Assembly (NCBI GenBank): GCA_003614735.1
Contig: KZ992574.1
Coordinates: 1 to 29,241 of the forward strand
DNA length: 29,241 bases
Reading direction: 5' to 3'
DNA from: Thamnocephalis sphaerospora
Taxonomy: Eukaryota > Zoopagomycota > Zoopagomycetes > Zoopagales > Sigmoideomycetaceae
The notes below the pieces were generated by a model, which worked only from the letters and a program-made list of their open reading frames with translations, was not told the origin of the DNA and did not search any database. Each line of letters starts with the position of its first letter. Position 1 is the first letter of the stretch. The translations under genes were made by a program, and so were the position numbers. Below, piece by piece: positions 18,399 to 29,241 of the stretch.

Positions 18399-21300
18399 AT
18401 GTCGCTGACAGAAGAGCCGATTGCTGCCTTAGCAGAGGAGTCAACGGCGCAAAGTCTGCCTGAAGCGCCTGCTGACACGGCACCAGCGATAGTGGCGACC
18501 AGCACCATGAACACACTGGAATCTCATAGGGCCGGCAGGCCAACTCTGCCGCCCAGGCCGAGTCCAATGACATTGCCGCTTACGCCAATTCGAAGCGTTT
18601 CCGAAGCCAGCAGCGGTAGCCTGAACAGAGACACGGTTGAAGATGCTGGCGCAGGTGTGCCAGCTGATACTTTAGCGCCACCACTGGTAAATGGCCCTGA
18701 TACATATGTTACAGGTGCCTCTGCACCGCCGAGGTACGTGATACGGTCTATCGCGAGCATGGGAGATGGAATTTGTTGTCGCATATGGGCGCAGAAAGCT
18801 TACGCGGCCGATGGCTATCTCGTTATTGTAGCGATGGTTACGGCGGCGACGAGAGTGGCGACAGTGACCAGATGAGCCGTCAAGCTTCTTGTCTGGGCCG
18901 TGACACTGGTGCTACCGTTCAGGATGCGGGGGCGAATGAACACCAGTATGTCCAGAGTGCATCCAACATTGAACGATCGGGCTCGACTCGGTCAACACAG
19001 AGTGCAGCCACCGACATTGACACGGCAATCAAGCGCAATAATCAGCGTCGGCATCGGGCGCGTAGCTCCATTTCGTCTCTGCTGCGCCGTCGTCTGGGCT
19101 CGCGCGTCAGCACAAGCCAGCCAGGCGGCAGTGCCGCCAGCTCCACCGAGCACCTAGCCCTTTCTCCGACCGCAATCGTGGACCGAAAAAGCGCCATGGC
19201 AGGCAACGACAACATGCCTGTCGACTGGAACGACTCGAGCGAATCTGTAGCTCGCTCTCCGTCCATGACCAACGGATTGCAGGACAACCTTGCTGGCAAA
19301 GACATTTACACCAATGCACCAGGCACCTCGCGATTTGATGCACTGGCGGCGTATATTGCACCATTCGGAAAGCTACCATACGGCATCGAATTGAATCTAG
19401 ACACGGCGCTCAGCCACTATGCAAGCACGATGCGATTCAGATATGTGTGCTCAATCGTTGGTGTCGTGCTGTTTCTCACCATCGGCTATAGTTACGGACT
19501 GTCCATCTGGCTGGCATTCGCCATCATCGGCTGTCTTTTGTACGCGCTGCGACGTGCCGACACCAGTGATGCCTCGATCTGGACGCATTTGGTGGAATTG
19601 GAGCGGGCAAACCGCATACTGGGCAAACAGGCCGAATCGGTGGAATGGGTCAACTATGTCGTACGCCAGCTGTGGCCGCTCATCAACCGCGAGCTCTTTG
19701 CGCCGGCCATTGACTTGATGGAGAAGGTGCTTCAGGCGCACTGTCCGGGCTTTGTGTACGCGGTACGCGTCGACGAGGTAGACCAAGGCGTGTATCCGTT
19801 TCGAGTACGCGGCATTCGCGTTCTGCCAGCGGATCTCCATGCTGCCCGTGCGGACGACGAGTTTAACAATGGCATCCACATTGAGGCCGACTTTTCCTAC
19901 CAAGCTGTGACGGCTGCCACGAGCCGCCAGCAGTCGCGAAATGCACACATGATCTGCCTGTTCAACGTCGGCGTCAAGGGCGTGGCAGGTGTGGTAGTGC
20001 CCGCCTTTATCGAGCTTTTAACCTGTACCGGTACCGTAAGTGCTGCATTTTTTAGCGAATCATTGCCACGTGATCTCACCGACTGACTGGGTCCTGCAGT
20101 GTCGCATCAAGTTGCAGCCGTCGCCCGACCCGCCGTTTGTGCGCATGGGCAATTTTACGCTCATGCGTCGGCCCCGTATTGACATTAGCGTTAAGCCGCT
20201 GCGCACCGTAAACGTCATGAACGTACGTCGCTCGCCCTTGCAACGCAAGATGTGGCGTGCTCACGTGCCTATGTATACTGCAGGTGCCGCTTATATCCGA
20301 CTACATCCTGCACTGCATCAACATTGTCCTCGCCGACTTTATCTGGCCAAAATCGTACACGGCAGACATTGGCAAATTCATTCTCGGCGACGATGTGCCA
20401 CACGGTATGCCACGTTGATCCCGGGGCGGATGCATGGCATGCAGCTTACCCCTGGCCGCCAACAGAGTCGCCGTCGATTGGCGTTTTGCACATCACCTTC
20501 CACTCTGCAGCCAACTTGCGCAACGCAGATGTACTCGGTAAGATCCGTCCGGTGCGCAGTGCCGACTGGCTAGCCTAACCAGGGCGCGCTAGGAAAATCC
20601 GATGCCTATGCCACCATCTCGCTCAGCCAAAGGGGCAAAACGCGCTTCCGCACGCGCATTCTCGCCAACAATCTCAATCCAGTCTGGGAAGAGACAGGGT
20701 TTATGCTGGTGACGCGCGATGACGTACGCAATGATGAGAGGATTCATCTCAAGGTCTGGGACGCCGATCGGTGGAATAGCGATGACGCACTGGGCTATGT
20801 CGAGCTACCGCTATTGCCGCTGATCTCCTCGCCTGGGGAAATTGTGACCCGGTGCGCAGCAGACGGGGCTTGTGGCGCTGTGCGCAGCAGACGGTACTAA
20901 CGACAATGGTGCACCTTTGGTATTAGGACCGATGCCCTGCTTAATCAGTTAGATGACGATCCAACGCGTAGCGAGTTGACCTACAGCATTGGCTTCTATC
21001 CCAAGACGCCCAAAATCCGCGAAGCTCGTAAGTGCTGCACAAGCGCTGATTGCCGCGTAATCGCGGACTAACAGAGCTGCGACACAACAGTCCCCGGTAT
21101 CCTGACCGTGACAATACACGAAGCAATCGATTTGGAACTGCGTGGCCCGCCTCGCGAGGCGCAGCCGGAAGATGTAGCAACTAGCGGCGTTGCTGGCTCG
21201 ATCCGCCGGGCCTCCAATGTCTACCAGTTTCCAAGCAGTTATGCCGAACTACTGGTAAACGACGAGCTTACTTACCGCACGCGTACCAAGCCAAGCAACC

Positions 21301-22967
21301 CGCGTCCATTCTGGAACTGCTCCACCGACCGCTTCATTCGCGACTGGCACAGCTGCCGCATTCGTGTGGTGGTGCGCGATCTGCGCTCTCGCGAGCACGA
21401 TCCTATTCTTGGAGTTGTGGCACTTGAGCTTGCTGAGCTGATGGAAAACATTCCTCCGGTGCGTTCTGGCTGCTTTTTTGCCTTGGATTTTGCCTAACTG
21501 CTACGTTGTTGCGTTTCCATCATCCAGGATCATCCCATGGAAGTTTCTCGTCGATTCCGCCTGTTGGGTGGTATAGGTATGCAGCAGCACCGTAGTATGC
21601 AAATGCTTTACGATACAGCGGCTGATCAGTGGTACATGCCATAGGACTCGGCCATATCCGACTCAGCGTGGTATTTCATCCGGTGCAAATGTCCATCCCA
21701 CCGTCGCTATGCGGATACAGTAAGCAGCGCAGTCGCTAGGCACCGGATGCTATTGCATGCTAATGCTTGGCCATGTGCTGGCGTCAAACTAGACGTGGGG
21801 GTGCTGCATTTGGACAATCTGCGTGTAACGGATGTTCGCGGTCTTGTCGAAGGTAGGGCTTTGCGCACGGTAAGCATCTGCTTGGCCTGCAGCTTATCAC
21901 AGATCTGAATAGCAACGCCGGTGTACTGTCGCGTCAGCCTGAATGCACGCGATAGCATTTCGCATGATACGTCAACCGAAAAGATGCGATGCAAGAATGT
22001 GGAGCCGCTGCCCATTCCCACACGGTCCAGCAAGGTCGCAACATCCTTGCTGCAAGAGGCCGACTGGTCGTCCACTTCAATGACCTTTCCGGTGCGGGCA
22101 CGCTACATTACGGCCGTGATACTGCAGCTACGTCAGCGCAATCTGCGACGCGAGGTGATTGCACAGGGCGTGGTGTGGCTGAAGGATTTGGTGGACGATG
22201 AGCCGGTCGACGCGGATATTCCCTTGTTTGCACTAGGCGACGTCAAAGAGGCTGATCGCGACCAGCCGCCCAATCCAACGCCGGTGAATCTGGTCACAGC
22301 CACTCGTGACTGCTTGCAACAGTCCATGGAAACTCATCCGGGACGTATCGAGCGATTTATTGGACATTTACGCATGACGATATGCTTCCGTCGTGGTATT
22401 GCGGCCGACCATCGGCGTCGGCAGAATGCAGAATTGAGACGCGCCATGGAAGTACACGAGTTGGTGCGCGATGAGAATCTTTTGCCTGGCGCCGCGGTGG
22501 ACACGCACCGCGAGAATCTGATCGACGAGCTGGACTGGCGTCAATGGCAAGGGTCGGAAGAGCATCATGGTGCTAGCGAGGCGTCGGCCGATGAAGGCGA
22601 CGCCGGCTCAACGGGGTCCATCTATCAGCGTCACAGCATGGAATCGGCTTCGCTGCATGAACGACTGGATGACGCCGTCAACGGTGGACGTTACAGTGAG
22701 CAATTGAACGCCGGCCATCAGCGCAGCGCTTCCTCGAGTAATCTACAGCAGCGAAAGGCACGCTATCAGCTTGGTAAGTGATACACAGCTGGTCGTTGCA
22801 ATGACAGTGTACTGATTTTCACGTGCGCAACAGGACCCATGAAGTACAAGGGCGTGCGAACGCTCAAGTGGGCCAAGGATAAGCTGGAAGAGGGCGGGCA
22901 GCGAGTGCGGCATATCGTGCGTCCGCGGCACCGCCAAAATATGCCCGAGGACGAGCCGAAAATCTGA
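18399..22967 (+). CDS. Tricalbin-type ER-plasma membrane tether
   Basis: Thirteen exons: 18399-18733, 18832-20035, 20100-20222, 20284-20404, 20466-20537, 20593-20851, 20927-21027, 21091-21458, 21528-21576, 21645-21719, 21793-21852, 21913-22773, 22834-22967; 1,253 residues. Tricalbins/extended synaptotagmins sit in cortical ER, move lipids with an SMP domain and bind the plasma membrane through C2 domains. Seen in order: a disordered Ser-rich N-terminus; an ER hairpin near 313-350 (YVCSIVGVVLFLTIGYSYGL…AFAIIGCLLYAL); an SMP domain about 380-594 (ESVEWVNYVVRQLWPLINRE); C2A about 595-705 with likely Ca2+ ligands in NADVLGKSDAY and WDADRWNSDD; C2B about 739-860 (PGILTVTIHEAIDL); and C2C from about 903 (NVGVLHLDNLRVTDVRG). 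The C-terminus is basic. The intron 4 acceptor is ambiguous: 20465 (61-nt intron, preferred) or 20444 (40 nt), both in frame. Confidence 0.92.
20852..20894 (+). repeat. 15-bp duplication of a splice donor in tricalbin intron 6
   Basis: GTGCGCAGCAGACGG occurs at 20852-20866, where its first two bases are the intron 6 donor, and again at 20880-20894. A TACTAAC branch site overlaps the right edge of the second copy. Using the second GT would add 28 nt to exon 6 and shift the frame. Confidence 0.6.
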
Positions 22968-24226
22968 GTCGTGTGCATCATCAATGTAATTCTACATCTA
23001 TTGCAGGCGATGATGCGTTGATGCGTGCGATTACATGAGGAACACATGCGGTGGCCACTTGCAAACTGAATGCAGCCCACTCCTGAAGACACTGGGCAAT
23101 GAAGCAAACATGGGCCGTACCGCTTGCGTAGAGTCCGCACGCTTCTATCTATCTCGCGTTCTCTCTTTTCCTTTGGACAATCGTGATCCGCACTGCATGT
23201 GACCCAGTGTGGTGTTATCACAGGTTAGCCACCGTTGCCATGTCATGTGAGCCCTTGCTCTTTCCAGTTGCGCAGCACAATGTGTGGCGTTCTTGGCACT
23301 GGTGGTGCGGCTTTTCGCTGTTTCCACCGTTACATAGGCGTTGATATGCGCTCTTATGGTGCGTTGCATAGCACAAGGCGGCATGCATGTGACGTGTGGC
23401 TTGTGGTATGCAATGTACACTGCCGATGATATCTCCGAAGAGACAGACGCCGTACTGCTGCAAAAGGGGCGCCCTGGAGATGGTGGTGGCCTATCATGAC
23501 CAGGTTCCCTCGCTCTGCGCACTGCCAGCAAGACCAGGGGCGTTGGTATGCCCGGGTTGTTGCCCGCCTCGGCTGTGGGATGACAAATGCTTCAAGATGG
23601 TCGCATTGCGCTCAGCGCATGTTCCGCAACAACGACCAAGTGCGCTGCAAACTGCACATCCTTGGCTCGTCGCCGTCGTTGTGTTCTCACCATGCCGCGC
23701 AAGTGTGTGTGTGTGCGCATGTGCACAATTTTCAACGCAAAGCAGATCGCTGGCCACGTATCGACGACCGTCGCCCTGTCGCGCACGCACACACAAGCTT
23801 GTGCGTCTCTGGTCGTTGTCTAGCTTTGAGCTTTGCGCATCCTATCCCGTTGCGCTAGGCCGCTGCGGGTCAGTTGAATCTTCGGGCAGCGCCCGTAAAC
23901 TCGGAACGCAGTATAAGATGCACGTTGCTTGTCACTCGAGTATGCCGCGCCCTGTACGCACACCAGCTGCTTGCTTGTTGCCATCTCTTTGCACTTTCGT
24001 ATCTTTGCCGTAGCTCTTGTGTATTTTCGATTGCCACATTCTGTAGGCCGACTCGGTGAAAGCAGCTGTGTGACTCGCTGTCTACGCGGCATTCTGTTGA
24101 TAGCCATACGCGCTTGGTCATTACGGCCATATCACTACGCGAGCGAGCATCTTGCCGTAGATCGTGCGTGTGCGAGTGTGTGCGAGTGTGCATGCGCTTG
24201 GAGAAGACGACATTACTTTGGCCAAA
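22968..24226. other. Intergenic, with GT-rich repeats
   Basis: About 1.26 kb without a recognisable gene. It has a (GT)6 run at 23703-23715, an A/C-rich complement near 23783-23797 and GTGTGCGAGT-type repeats at about 24168-24190 just before the zinc-finger gene. TATAAGA at 23912-23918 is a weak TATA candidate for it. Confidence 0.45.
23703..23715. repeat. GT microsatellite
   Basis: Thirteen alternating G and T bases in intergenic DNA upstream of the zinc-finger gene. Confidence 0.65.
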
Positions 24227-25015
24227 ATGGACATTCTTGAGCTCATCCACCTGGATACGCTGCTGCCCGAGATTCGTCCGCACGTCTGCCATTGGGAAGC
24301 ATGCCACAAAGCCTTCTCCAGGCGTTCAGATCTTGTACGCCATGAGCGCATTCACACCAATGAGCGGTAAGAAGCTATCATTTGCGAATCCTTCAAGTTA
24401 ATTGCTGCTGACCATCTGTTCTACAGGCCATTTACCTGTACTGAGCCAGGCTGCGCAAAGTCGTTTATTCAGCGTTCAGCACTCACTGTGCACCTACGCA
24501 CACACTCGGGCGAGCGTCCGCACATTTGCGAAGATCCTAGCTGCCGACGAGCCTTCAGCGACAGCTCGTCGCTGGCTCGACACCGGCGCGTGCACACTGG
24601 CAAGCGACCGTACCGCTGCACGTTCGACGGCTGCGGCAAGAGCTTCTGCCACAAGCAGACGCTCACCAAGCACCGTCGTACGGCGCATGTGCAAGCAGTG
24701 ATGGAGCGCTTCTCCACTGCACCCGCCAGCACTAGGCCAAGCACTTTTTCGCTTTACTCGCCACCCCGTTCACCAACACCCGCCTGCCATGCGCCTAGCC
24801 TTGGGTGCACTACCGGTTCCATGCTGCTACCTCCGACATTCAGCTGCCAATCACCCGTCTCGACCACGCCCGACCATCACGATGTTACGCACTCCTGCAC
24901 CGGTCTTTCATTGCTGGGCGATGTGGCCGCAAGACAGCAGCCACTGCCAAATACGCCGCCGCGCACGCCACCTCGTACACCAGTGCCATGTTTCGAAAAC
25001 ACCCAAGCGTCGTGA
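24227..25015 (+). CDS. Four-finger C2H2 zinc-finger protein
   Basis: Two exons (24227-24366, 24427-25015) encode 242 residues. The start follows a good context (GGCCAAAATGG); upstream in-frame codons are low-complexity. Four TFIIIA-type fingers are spaced exactly 30 residues apart: C21-C26-H39-H43, C51-C56-H69-H73, C81-C86-H99-H103 and C111-C116-H129-H134 (the last has four residues between its His pair). Linkers are TNERPFT, SGERPHI and TGKRPYR, the usual form for DNA-binding arrays. Helix segments are RRSDLVR, QRSALTV, DSSSLAR and HKQTLTK. The intron falls inside linker 1 (CG|G for Arg). After the fingers the protein is Ser/Pro/Thr-rich and ends with a PPRTPPRTPVP motif. It is probably a nuclear transcription factor. 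I cannot name an orthologue or target. Confidence 0.9.
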
Positions 25016-25600
25016 TGCGACGCAGTGCCATTGCGCTTTCCATTCGTGCCACCGCAGCTTCAGGTCGTCATCGTCGTCATCGTTGTTGTCGTTGGGATGT
25101 ACACACTCTTTCAACGTGTGCATATCCACGCAACGCCGGCTTTATTTACAACCACGTGTGCTTCCTGCAACTACGAGGTAGACACCTTGCGGGCGTAATG
25201 TGGTACACCGTGATGGGGTTACCGCCTTGGATTTAGCATGCTTGTCTGTGCTCATGAGCGGCTGTCCTGCCACTTGCGCCATCCTAGACCCCTAACGTGC
25301 TCTGCAAGGAAATCCGGCTCTGTAGAACTTGCTTTTGCTCGCTGTCTGGCGCTTTTTGCGTATGAATTGCTTTAATAAACGATGTTACCTTGCATGTAGC
25401 TGGTACATGGGCAGACCTATTAATATCGACACAATAGCATTCTATGCATCTCTTCTTTCCACTGAGCGTGCATACTAACTCGTACATTGGGCAAGGCAAC
25501 GTGCCATTTACTTGTTTACCAAGGTAGATGCTGCCACAGGTGTGTATCGGTAAAAGTGGCTTGTTTTGAATGTCACCTTTTCCACCTTTTTTACTTTGCC
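25016..25600. other. 3' flank of zinc-finger gene and TRM10 promoter
   Basis: About 585 bp. AATAAA at 25374-25379 is a plausible poly(A) signal for the zinc-finger gene. The stretch before 25601 is T-rich (CCTTTTCCACCTTTTTTACTTT) and probably contains the TRM10 transcription start. Confidence 0.45.
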
Positions 25601-26899
25601 ATGGACGCGCTAGATTCCGCAGACCACGCTGCACCGGTGGCTGTTGTTGACGCAGCTGCCGTGCCAACTTCCGACCCTACCACGCCTGGCGCTGAGCTTG
25701 CGGCGGAAGCTGCAGGCGAGGCAGCACTGGCCAACGCTGTAGCACCCGCTAGCACCCACCCGCTGCCACCGTTGCCTGGCTGGGCCGGCTCCACACTGGC
25801 GATCGCGCAAGAGCTCGGTATTGCCACCGAGGACGCTGACGGACAGCCTGTATCGCGTAACACACTCAAGCGTCTGATTCGTGAACACCGTCGTGAAGCC
25901 GAGGCAGCGCAGTGGAAAGCACGCCGGCGTGACGAACGGCGCAAGAAGAAAGAGCGTCAACGTGCCAAGGTGGCGCAAGGTAAGGCCATGTGGCCAGTCC
26001 ACGCGTGCAGACGCACAGTGCTGACATGCATGTACCTACGCTAGGCGGTCCGGCACCGCCCAAGCGCTTGCGACCGGAAGAGAAGCGTCCGATGGATGTG
26101 ACGCTGGTGTTGGACTGCGCTTATGACGATTTGATGATGGACAAGGTGGTCATCCGTCAGCGACAACTGGCAATGCCCACCAAATGACTAATACTAGGCG
26201 CACATTTGACCTGCTTATCGGCGACGGCTAGGAGGTTATCTCGCTCTGCTCGCAGATTGGTCGCTGTTACGCAGCCATGCGCAGCGCAGCCTGTCCACCT
26301 GCAGGCGGTCTGGTAATGTCCAGCTATGGCGGCCGACTGGCGGATCAGATCCAGCAACGACTCAAGACAGCAGACCGCTGGCGTGACGTGCGCTGGGAGA
26401 CAGCGTCCTATGACACGTTGTTTAGTCACGATAAGCTCGTCTATCTGTCGGCTGACGCAGAGACCGAGGTGACTGCGTTGGAGCCTGACAAGGTGTACGT
26501 TATTGGCGGACTAGTGGACAAGAATCGGCACAAAAGTCTGACGCATCAGCGTGCGGTGGCACTGGGTGTGACCACTGCGCGACTGCCTATTGATGCATAC
26601 GTGCGCATGACGCAGCGTCGCGTACTGACGGTCAACCACGGTAGGTCCGCGCAGCCTCCAGCGCATGGCTACGCACTCATGCGCGCAAAATAGTGGTGGA
26701 GATTCTCCTCAAGTGGGGCCAGCACCGCGACTGGCAGCAGGCGTTTCTCGATGTGATTCCAGCACGCAAGATGGCGACGGAGCCGCAGGAAGCGTCCAGC
26801 GCAGGGGAAGAAGCGGAAGAACATGTGGGCCAGCCGCAAGCACATGACAACATTAGTGTTGGTAGCGTGGACCAGCTGGATGGGACGAATACAGTCTAG
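25601..26899 (+). CDS. TRM10: tRNA (guanine-9-N1)-methyltransferase Trm10
   Basis: SPOUT-class enzyme that uses S-adenosylmethionine to make m1G at position 9 of tRNAs. Four exons: 25601-25979, 26045-26145, 26232-26640, 26694-26899; 364 residues, slightly longer than yeast Trm10 (about 290) because of an Ala/Pro-rich N-terminus and an acidic tail. A strongly basic helix (ARRRDERRKKKERQRAK) precedes the catalytic fold and probably binds tRNA. Family blocks: VTLVLDCAYDDLM, EVISLCSQIGRCY, SSYGGRL, LVYLSADAET, KVYVIGGLVDKNRHK with the conserved Asp256, ARLPIDAYV and RRVLTVNHVVEILLKW. Each splice joint restores one block. There is no mitochondrial targeting sequence, so it is likely cytosolic/nuclear. 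Confidence 0.95.
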
Positions 26900-27671
26900 A
26901 CGCGTCATTGGATGCTCCATGTATGGCCATATCTGTCTGTTTTAGCTCCATGAGGCGCATGCCATGTAGTATCATCACGTTCGCCTGCATCAGAGGCAAA
27001 GTCAGCGGTCGCCCAATGCTCTTTATCGCGCTATCCATCTCTCGCACGCTCAATTCGTCCGTGTTTGTCCGCGTGTGGTGGTGAAATAGCCCAAGCGCGT
27101 CGCAGTGTGCGTCGTTCCTTTTCCGTTTCCCCAACTCTCCTGGACATTCTCGTTTGCCGCATGCCCTGCCCTGCTTCTCTTCTCCATATACACGTCCAGT
27201 CCCTGTCTGCGTCGCGTCTGCCTTGTCGTGTGTCCATTTGTAGGCCACGCGCTTCCATTCTGTCGCCGCATACACCCACGTGCGCCCCCTCTATTGGCGC
27301 CTGCCGTTTGGTCATCCGGCCGCTGGCGTGGCTGGCGATAAACCTTAAACTGCCACGCTTGCGCGCTCGGCTCTTGTCGCCGACACTTGTTGGTCTTCAC
27401 GCTGTGTTGCCCTTCGCAACCGACGACTTGTACGTGTGGGCGTGTCGTGGCGTGACCACTTGTTACTCAACCCGCCCACCGCATTTGACCAGCACCGTCA
27501 CCTGCTGCGGCTTCACGCCCTGTTCCATTCAACGCCTGCGCTCTGACTCTCTCTCTCTCTCTCGCTCTCTCTAGTAGTACCACACCACCCGTCACCCCAA
27601 CCCACGGCCCACGCCGGTAAAAGCATCGCGACTGGACGCGCCACCTAGACGTGCTGGCGTAACCACGACGA
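26900..27671. other. Intergenic and pyrimidine-rich 5' leader
   Basis: About 770 bp between TRM10 and the last gene. The plus strand is C/T-rich from about 27,110 onward and carries no convincing ORF; 27065-27574 is open but consists of low-complexity Ser/Leu/Cys/Arg. It ends with a CT repeat followed by TAG, which resembles a 3' splice site and may close a 5'UTR intron. Confidence 0.45.
27547..27572 (+). repeat. CT microsatellite before the last gene
   Basis: (CT)8-like run, one G interruption, then four more CT units and TAG at 27572-27574. It starts 125 bp before the ATG at 27672. It could be a polypyrimidine tract of a leader intron or a GAGA-type promoter element. Confidence 0.6.
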
Positions 27672-29241
27672 ATGCAGTCTCCGCAGCCTGAGCCTGCGCG
27701 TCGTACGACTGGCGCTATCCCCATTCCTAATCGCGTACGAGCCGGTGCTCCTTCCGTCTGCATCAGCTCTGTGAACGCATCGAGCACGGTAGCGGGCCCG
27801 GGCCGGAGCACTGCGGCAGCCACCGCATCTCTTTCGTCGTCGCTGCCAAGAGATTTGGGGAGGTCCCAGGGCGGGCACTTGCACAGTCACAGTCGACGGT
27901 CCGTCTCGCCCGCACATACGACACGTCGCAGCGGTCACCGAGGTGGCGTTCGGCCCGCGTCGTCGTTTGTGGTCGGTAGCAACGGCATCGCTATCGGCGG
28001 CACTAGTCCGGCGCGGGATACGAGCGCAACACAGCGCGCGCGCGTGGTGACAGCTGCATCGGGACAGATTGACACCAGTCAAGTGCTACTGCACAGCGGA
28101 CGTGACCTGACACGCCGCGGAAGTCTGCGCTCTCTTCTCTCCTCCGCCTCTACAACATCCTTGGTCGTTACGGGCACACAGGCAGGCACGGCGGGCGCAG
28201 CTGCATCGCCGGTCACCGCCACATCGACCCACGCCGCCGTAACGGTAACGACCACGGCAACACGGGAGTTGGCGTACGTAGCATCACAGCTTTCGGCGCA
28301 CGGCTCGCGGCGTTCCAGCATGGTCAGCTCGGTGGCGCATGGCGAACCTGCGGCTGCCGAGGAGACCTTGGTCGCACCAGCGGGCAAAGCTCCACCTGCC
28401 ACGCTGCCTAGCAATGCGTACAACCATGCCTTTTCAGATTTTGGGGTAGATATCGATGCCCGCCCACGCTCCATATCGAGCGATCAGCATCCGTCGGGTA
28501 GCTGGCATGCTCCGCGGCGCCGTGCCGACAATGGTGCTGCCGGTAGCAGCATTGGCAGCCACAGCAGCAGTCCAAGCTCATGGCTCTATCGTGCCTATGC
28601 GTCGGTGTCTAGCTCAGCGGTCGACCAGGTGGTGGTGGCAACGCCATATCGTCAGCCGGGTAATGTGACCGATACAGCCGACATCTTGACGTCATTGCCG
28701 TCAGATGTCAATGACAAATTGGATCAGCCGCTGGGCAGAGGCGAGGCTGCCGAGGCCACGCGTACGGCGTTGACCAGCGCTACAATGCCGCTTGTACGCC
28801 ATCCGGAAAAGACATCTGCAGCGCCGCCGCTAGCCAGCATCAAGGCTGCGGGCGATCGCCGTGCACAGTCGGCTGACACCCTCCATCGCACTACAGCTCG
28901 GCGCAGCTGGTGGTTCTACGGCGTAGAGACGGCGGAACCCGAATCGGTGACATCAGACGAGGAGACGCCGTCTGACGCGCCTCCCGCTGCACAGCCTGAG
29001 ATGGCCGAATGCGCCACTGATGACAGTACAACGCCTACGGGTATTCTGGCTGAGAAGTGCGCCAGCACACCCGTGGTTCCAAGCAAGGAATCGGCTGGCA
29101 CGGCCACGCCCCACCGACGGAGCTGGTGGTTTGGCTACGGGGCAGCAGAATACAAAGAGTTGGAGCAGGCGGAAAGCAGCGGTGTTGGCAACGCAAATGC
29201 AGTCACTGCCACAGTGACTGCGGCAACGCCAGCATCACCAA
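27672..29241 (+). CDS. Large Ser/Thr/Ala-rich protein with SWWF motifs (partial)
   Basis: The frame from the ATG at 27672 stays open for 523 codons to the window edge, so the 3' end is missing. Codon use is coding-like, with GC-rich third positions. The protein is low-complexity, rich in Ser, Thr, Ala and Arg, and predicted disordered; no folded domain appears in this part. RRSWWF occurs twice, at Ser412 (RRSWWFYGVETAEPE) and Ser484 (RRSWWFGYGAAEYKE), 72 residues apart, each preceded by Thr/Arg-rich sequence and followed by an acidic stretch. Such Trp-rich repeats in a disordered region look like short docking motifs. Many RRxS sites (RRSV, RRGS, RRSS) could be targets of basophilic kinases. 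I do not recognise the family; a membrane or enzymatic domain may lie beyond the edge. Confidence 0.75.
   Translation, partial: MQSPQPEPARRTTGAIPIPNRVRAGAPSVCISSVNASSTVAGPGRSTAAATASLSSSLPRDLGRSQGGHLHSHSRRSVSPAHTTRRSGHRGGVRPASSFVVGSNGIAIGGTSPARDTSATQRARVVTAASGQIDTSQVLLHSGRDLTRRGSLRSLLSSASTTSLVVTGTQAGTAGAAASPVTATSTHAAVTVTTTATRELAYVASQLSAHGSRRSSMVSSVAHGEPAAAEETLVAPAGKAPPATLPSNAYNHAFSDFGVDIDARPRSISSDQHPSGSWHAPRRRADNGAAGSSIGSHSSSPSSWLYRAYASVSSSAVDQVVVATPYRQPGNVTDTADILTSLPSDVNDKLDQPLGRGEAAEATRTALTSATMPLVRHPEKTSAAPPLASIKAAGDRRAQSADTLHRTTARRSWWFYGVETAEPESVTSDEETPSDAPPAAQPEMAECATDDSTTPTGILAEKCASTPVVPSKESAGTATPHRRSWWFGYGAAEYKELEQAESSGVGNANAVTATVTAATPASP

Noticed and set aside
20405-20444. 40-nt version of tricalbin intron 4
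   Set aside because: In frame but shorter than every other intron here (minimum 53). The 61-nt version ending at 20465 fits the size range better; only cDNA can decide.
23396-24013. 205-codon plus-strand ORF
   Set aside because: Composition rich in Cys, Ser and Arg over GT/CA repeats; no domain and no supporting splice structure.
27065-27574. 169-codon plus-strand ORF before the SWWF gene
   Set aside because: Low-complexity product of the C/T-rich leader; ends inside the CT repeat.
1-29241. CRISPR arrays, bacterial operons, prophage or a multi-gene defence system
   Set aside because: Introns, a eukaryotic tRNA gene and conserved nuclear genes exclude a prokaryotic setting. No regularly spaced repeats and no functionally linked cassette were seen.

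Overview
The window reads as nuclear DNA of an intron-rich fungus, probably an early-diverging (zygomycete-grade) one. The grounds are: many short introns (53-185 nt, mostly 55-90) with TACTAAC-like branch sites; a UPF0658 Golgi membrane protein, which is a fungal family; a tricalbin; and a CstF-50 orthologue, a 3'-end processing subunit that budding yeast lacks. The placement is inference from gene content, because no rRNA or other marker is present. Coding sequence is GC-rich and uses the standard code.

Left part (1-8.7 kb) is accessory in character. It holds a tRNA-Gly(GCC) with a Pol III terminator and a 16-bp palindrome just behind it; the frameshifted remains of a multi-pass membrane protein gene; an intact Gag-only ORF of a Ty3-like retroelement on the minus strand; two diverged copies, in opposite orientation, of the TATA-plus-leader segment that precedes that Gag; and two small single-exon genes for secreted proteins. 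One of the secreted proteins consists of little more than three Asp-box repeats.

Right part (8.7-29.2 kb) is a run of conserved, multi-exon housekeeping genes, whose exons I rebuilt by joining splice sites to keep conserved protein motifs in frame. They are CstF-50 (minus, 10 exons); APE2/Apn2 (plus, 6 exons, divergent from CstF-50 across 225 bp); a UPF0658 membrane protein (5 exons); a tricalbin ER-plasma membrane tether (13 exons); a four-finger C2H2 protein (2 exons); TRM10 tRNA m1G9 methyltransferase (4 exons); and the 5' part of an unrecognised Ser/Thr/Ala-rich protein with two SWWF motifs that runs off the window end.

The genes do not form a pathway. The most notable points are two GC-AG introns, one in each gene of the divergent pair, both needed to restore conserved motifs; a 14-nt microexon in APE2; two stop-free introns of length 3n in CstF-50; a mini Asp-box secreted protein; and the inverted promoter/leader repeats beside a lone Gag.
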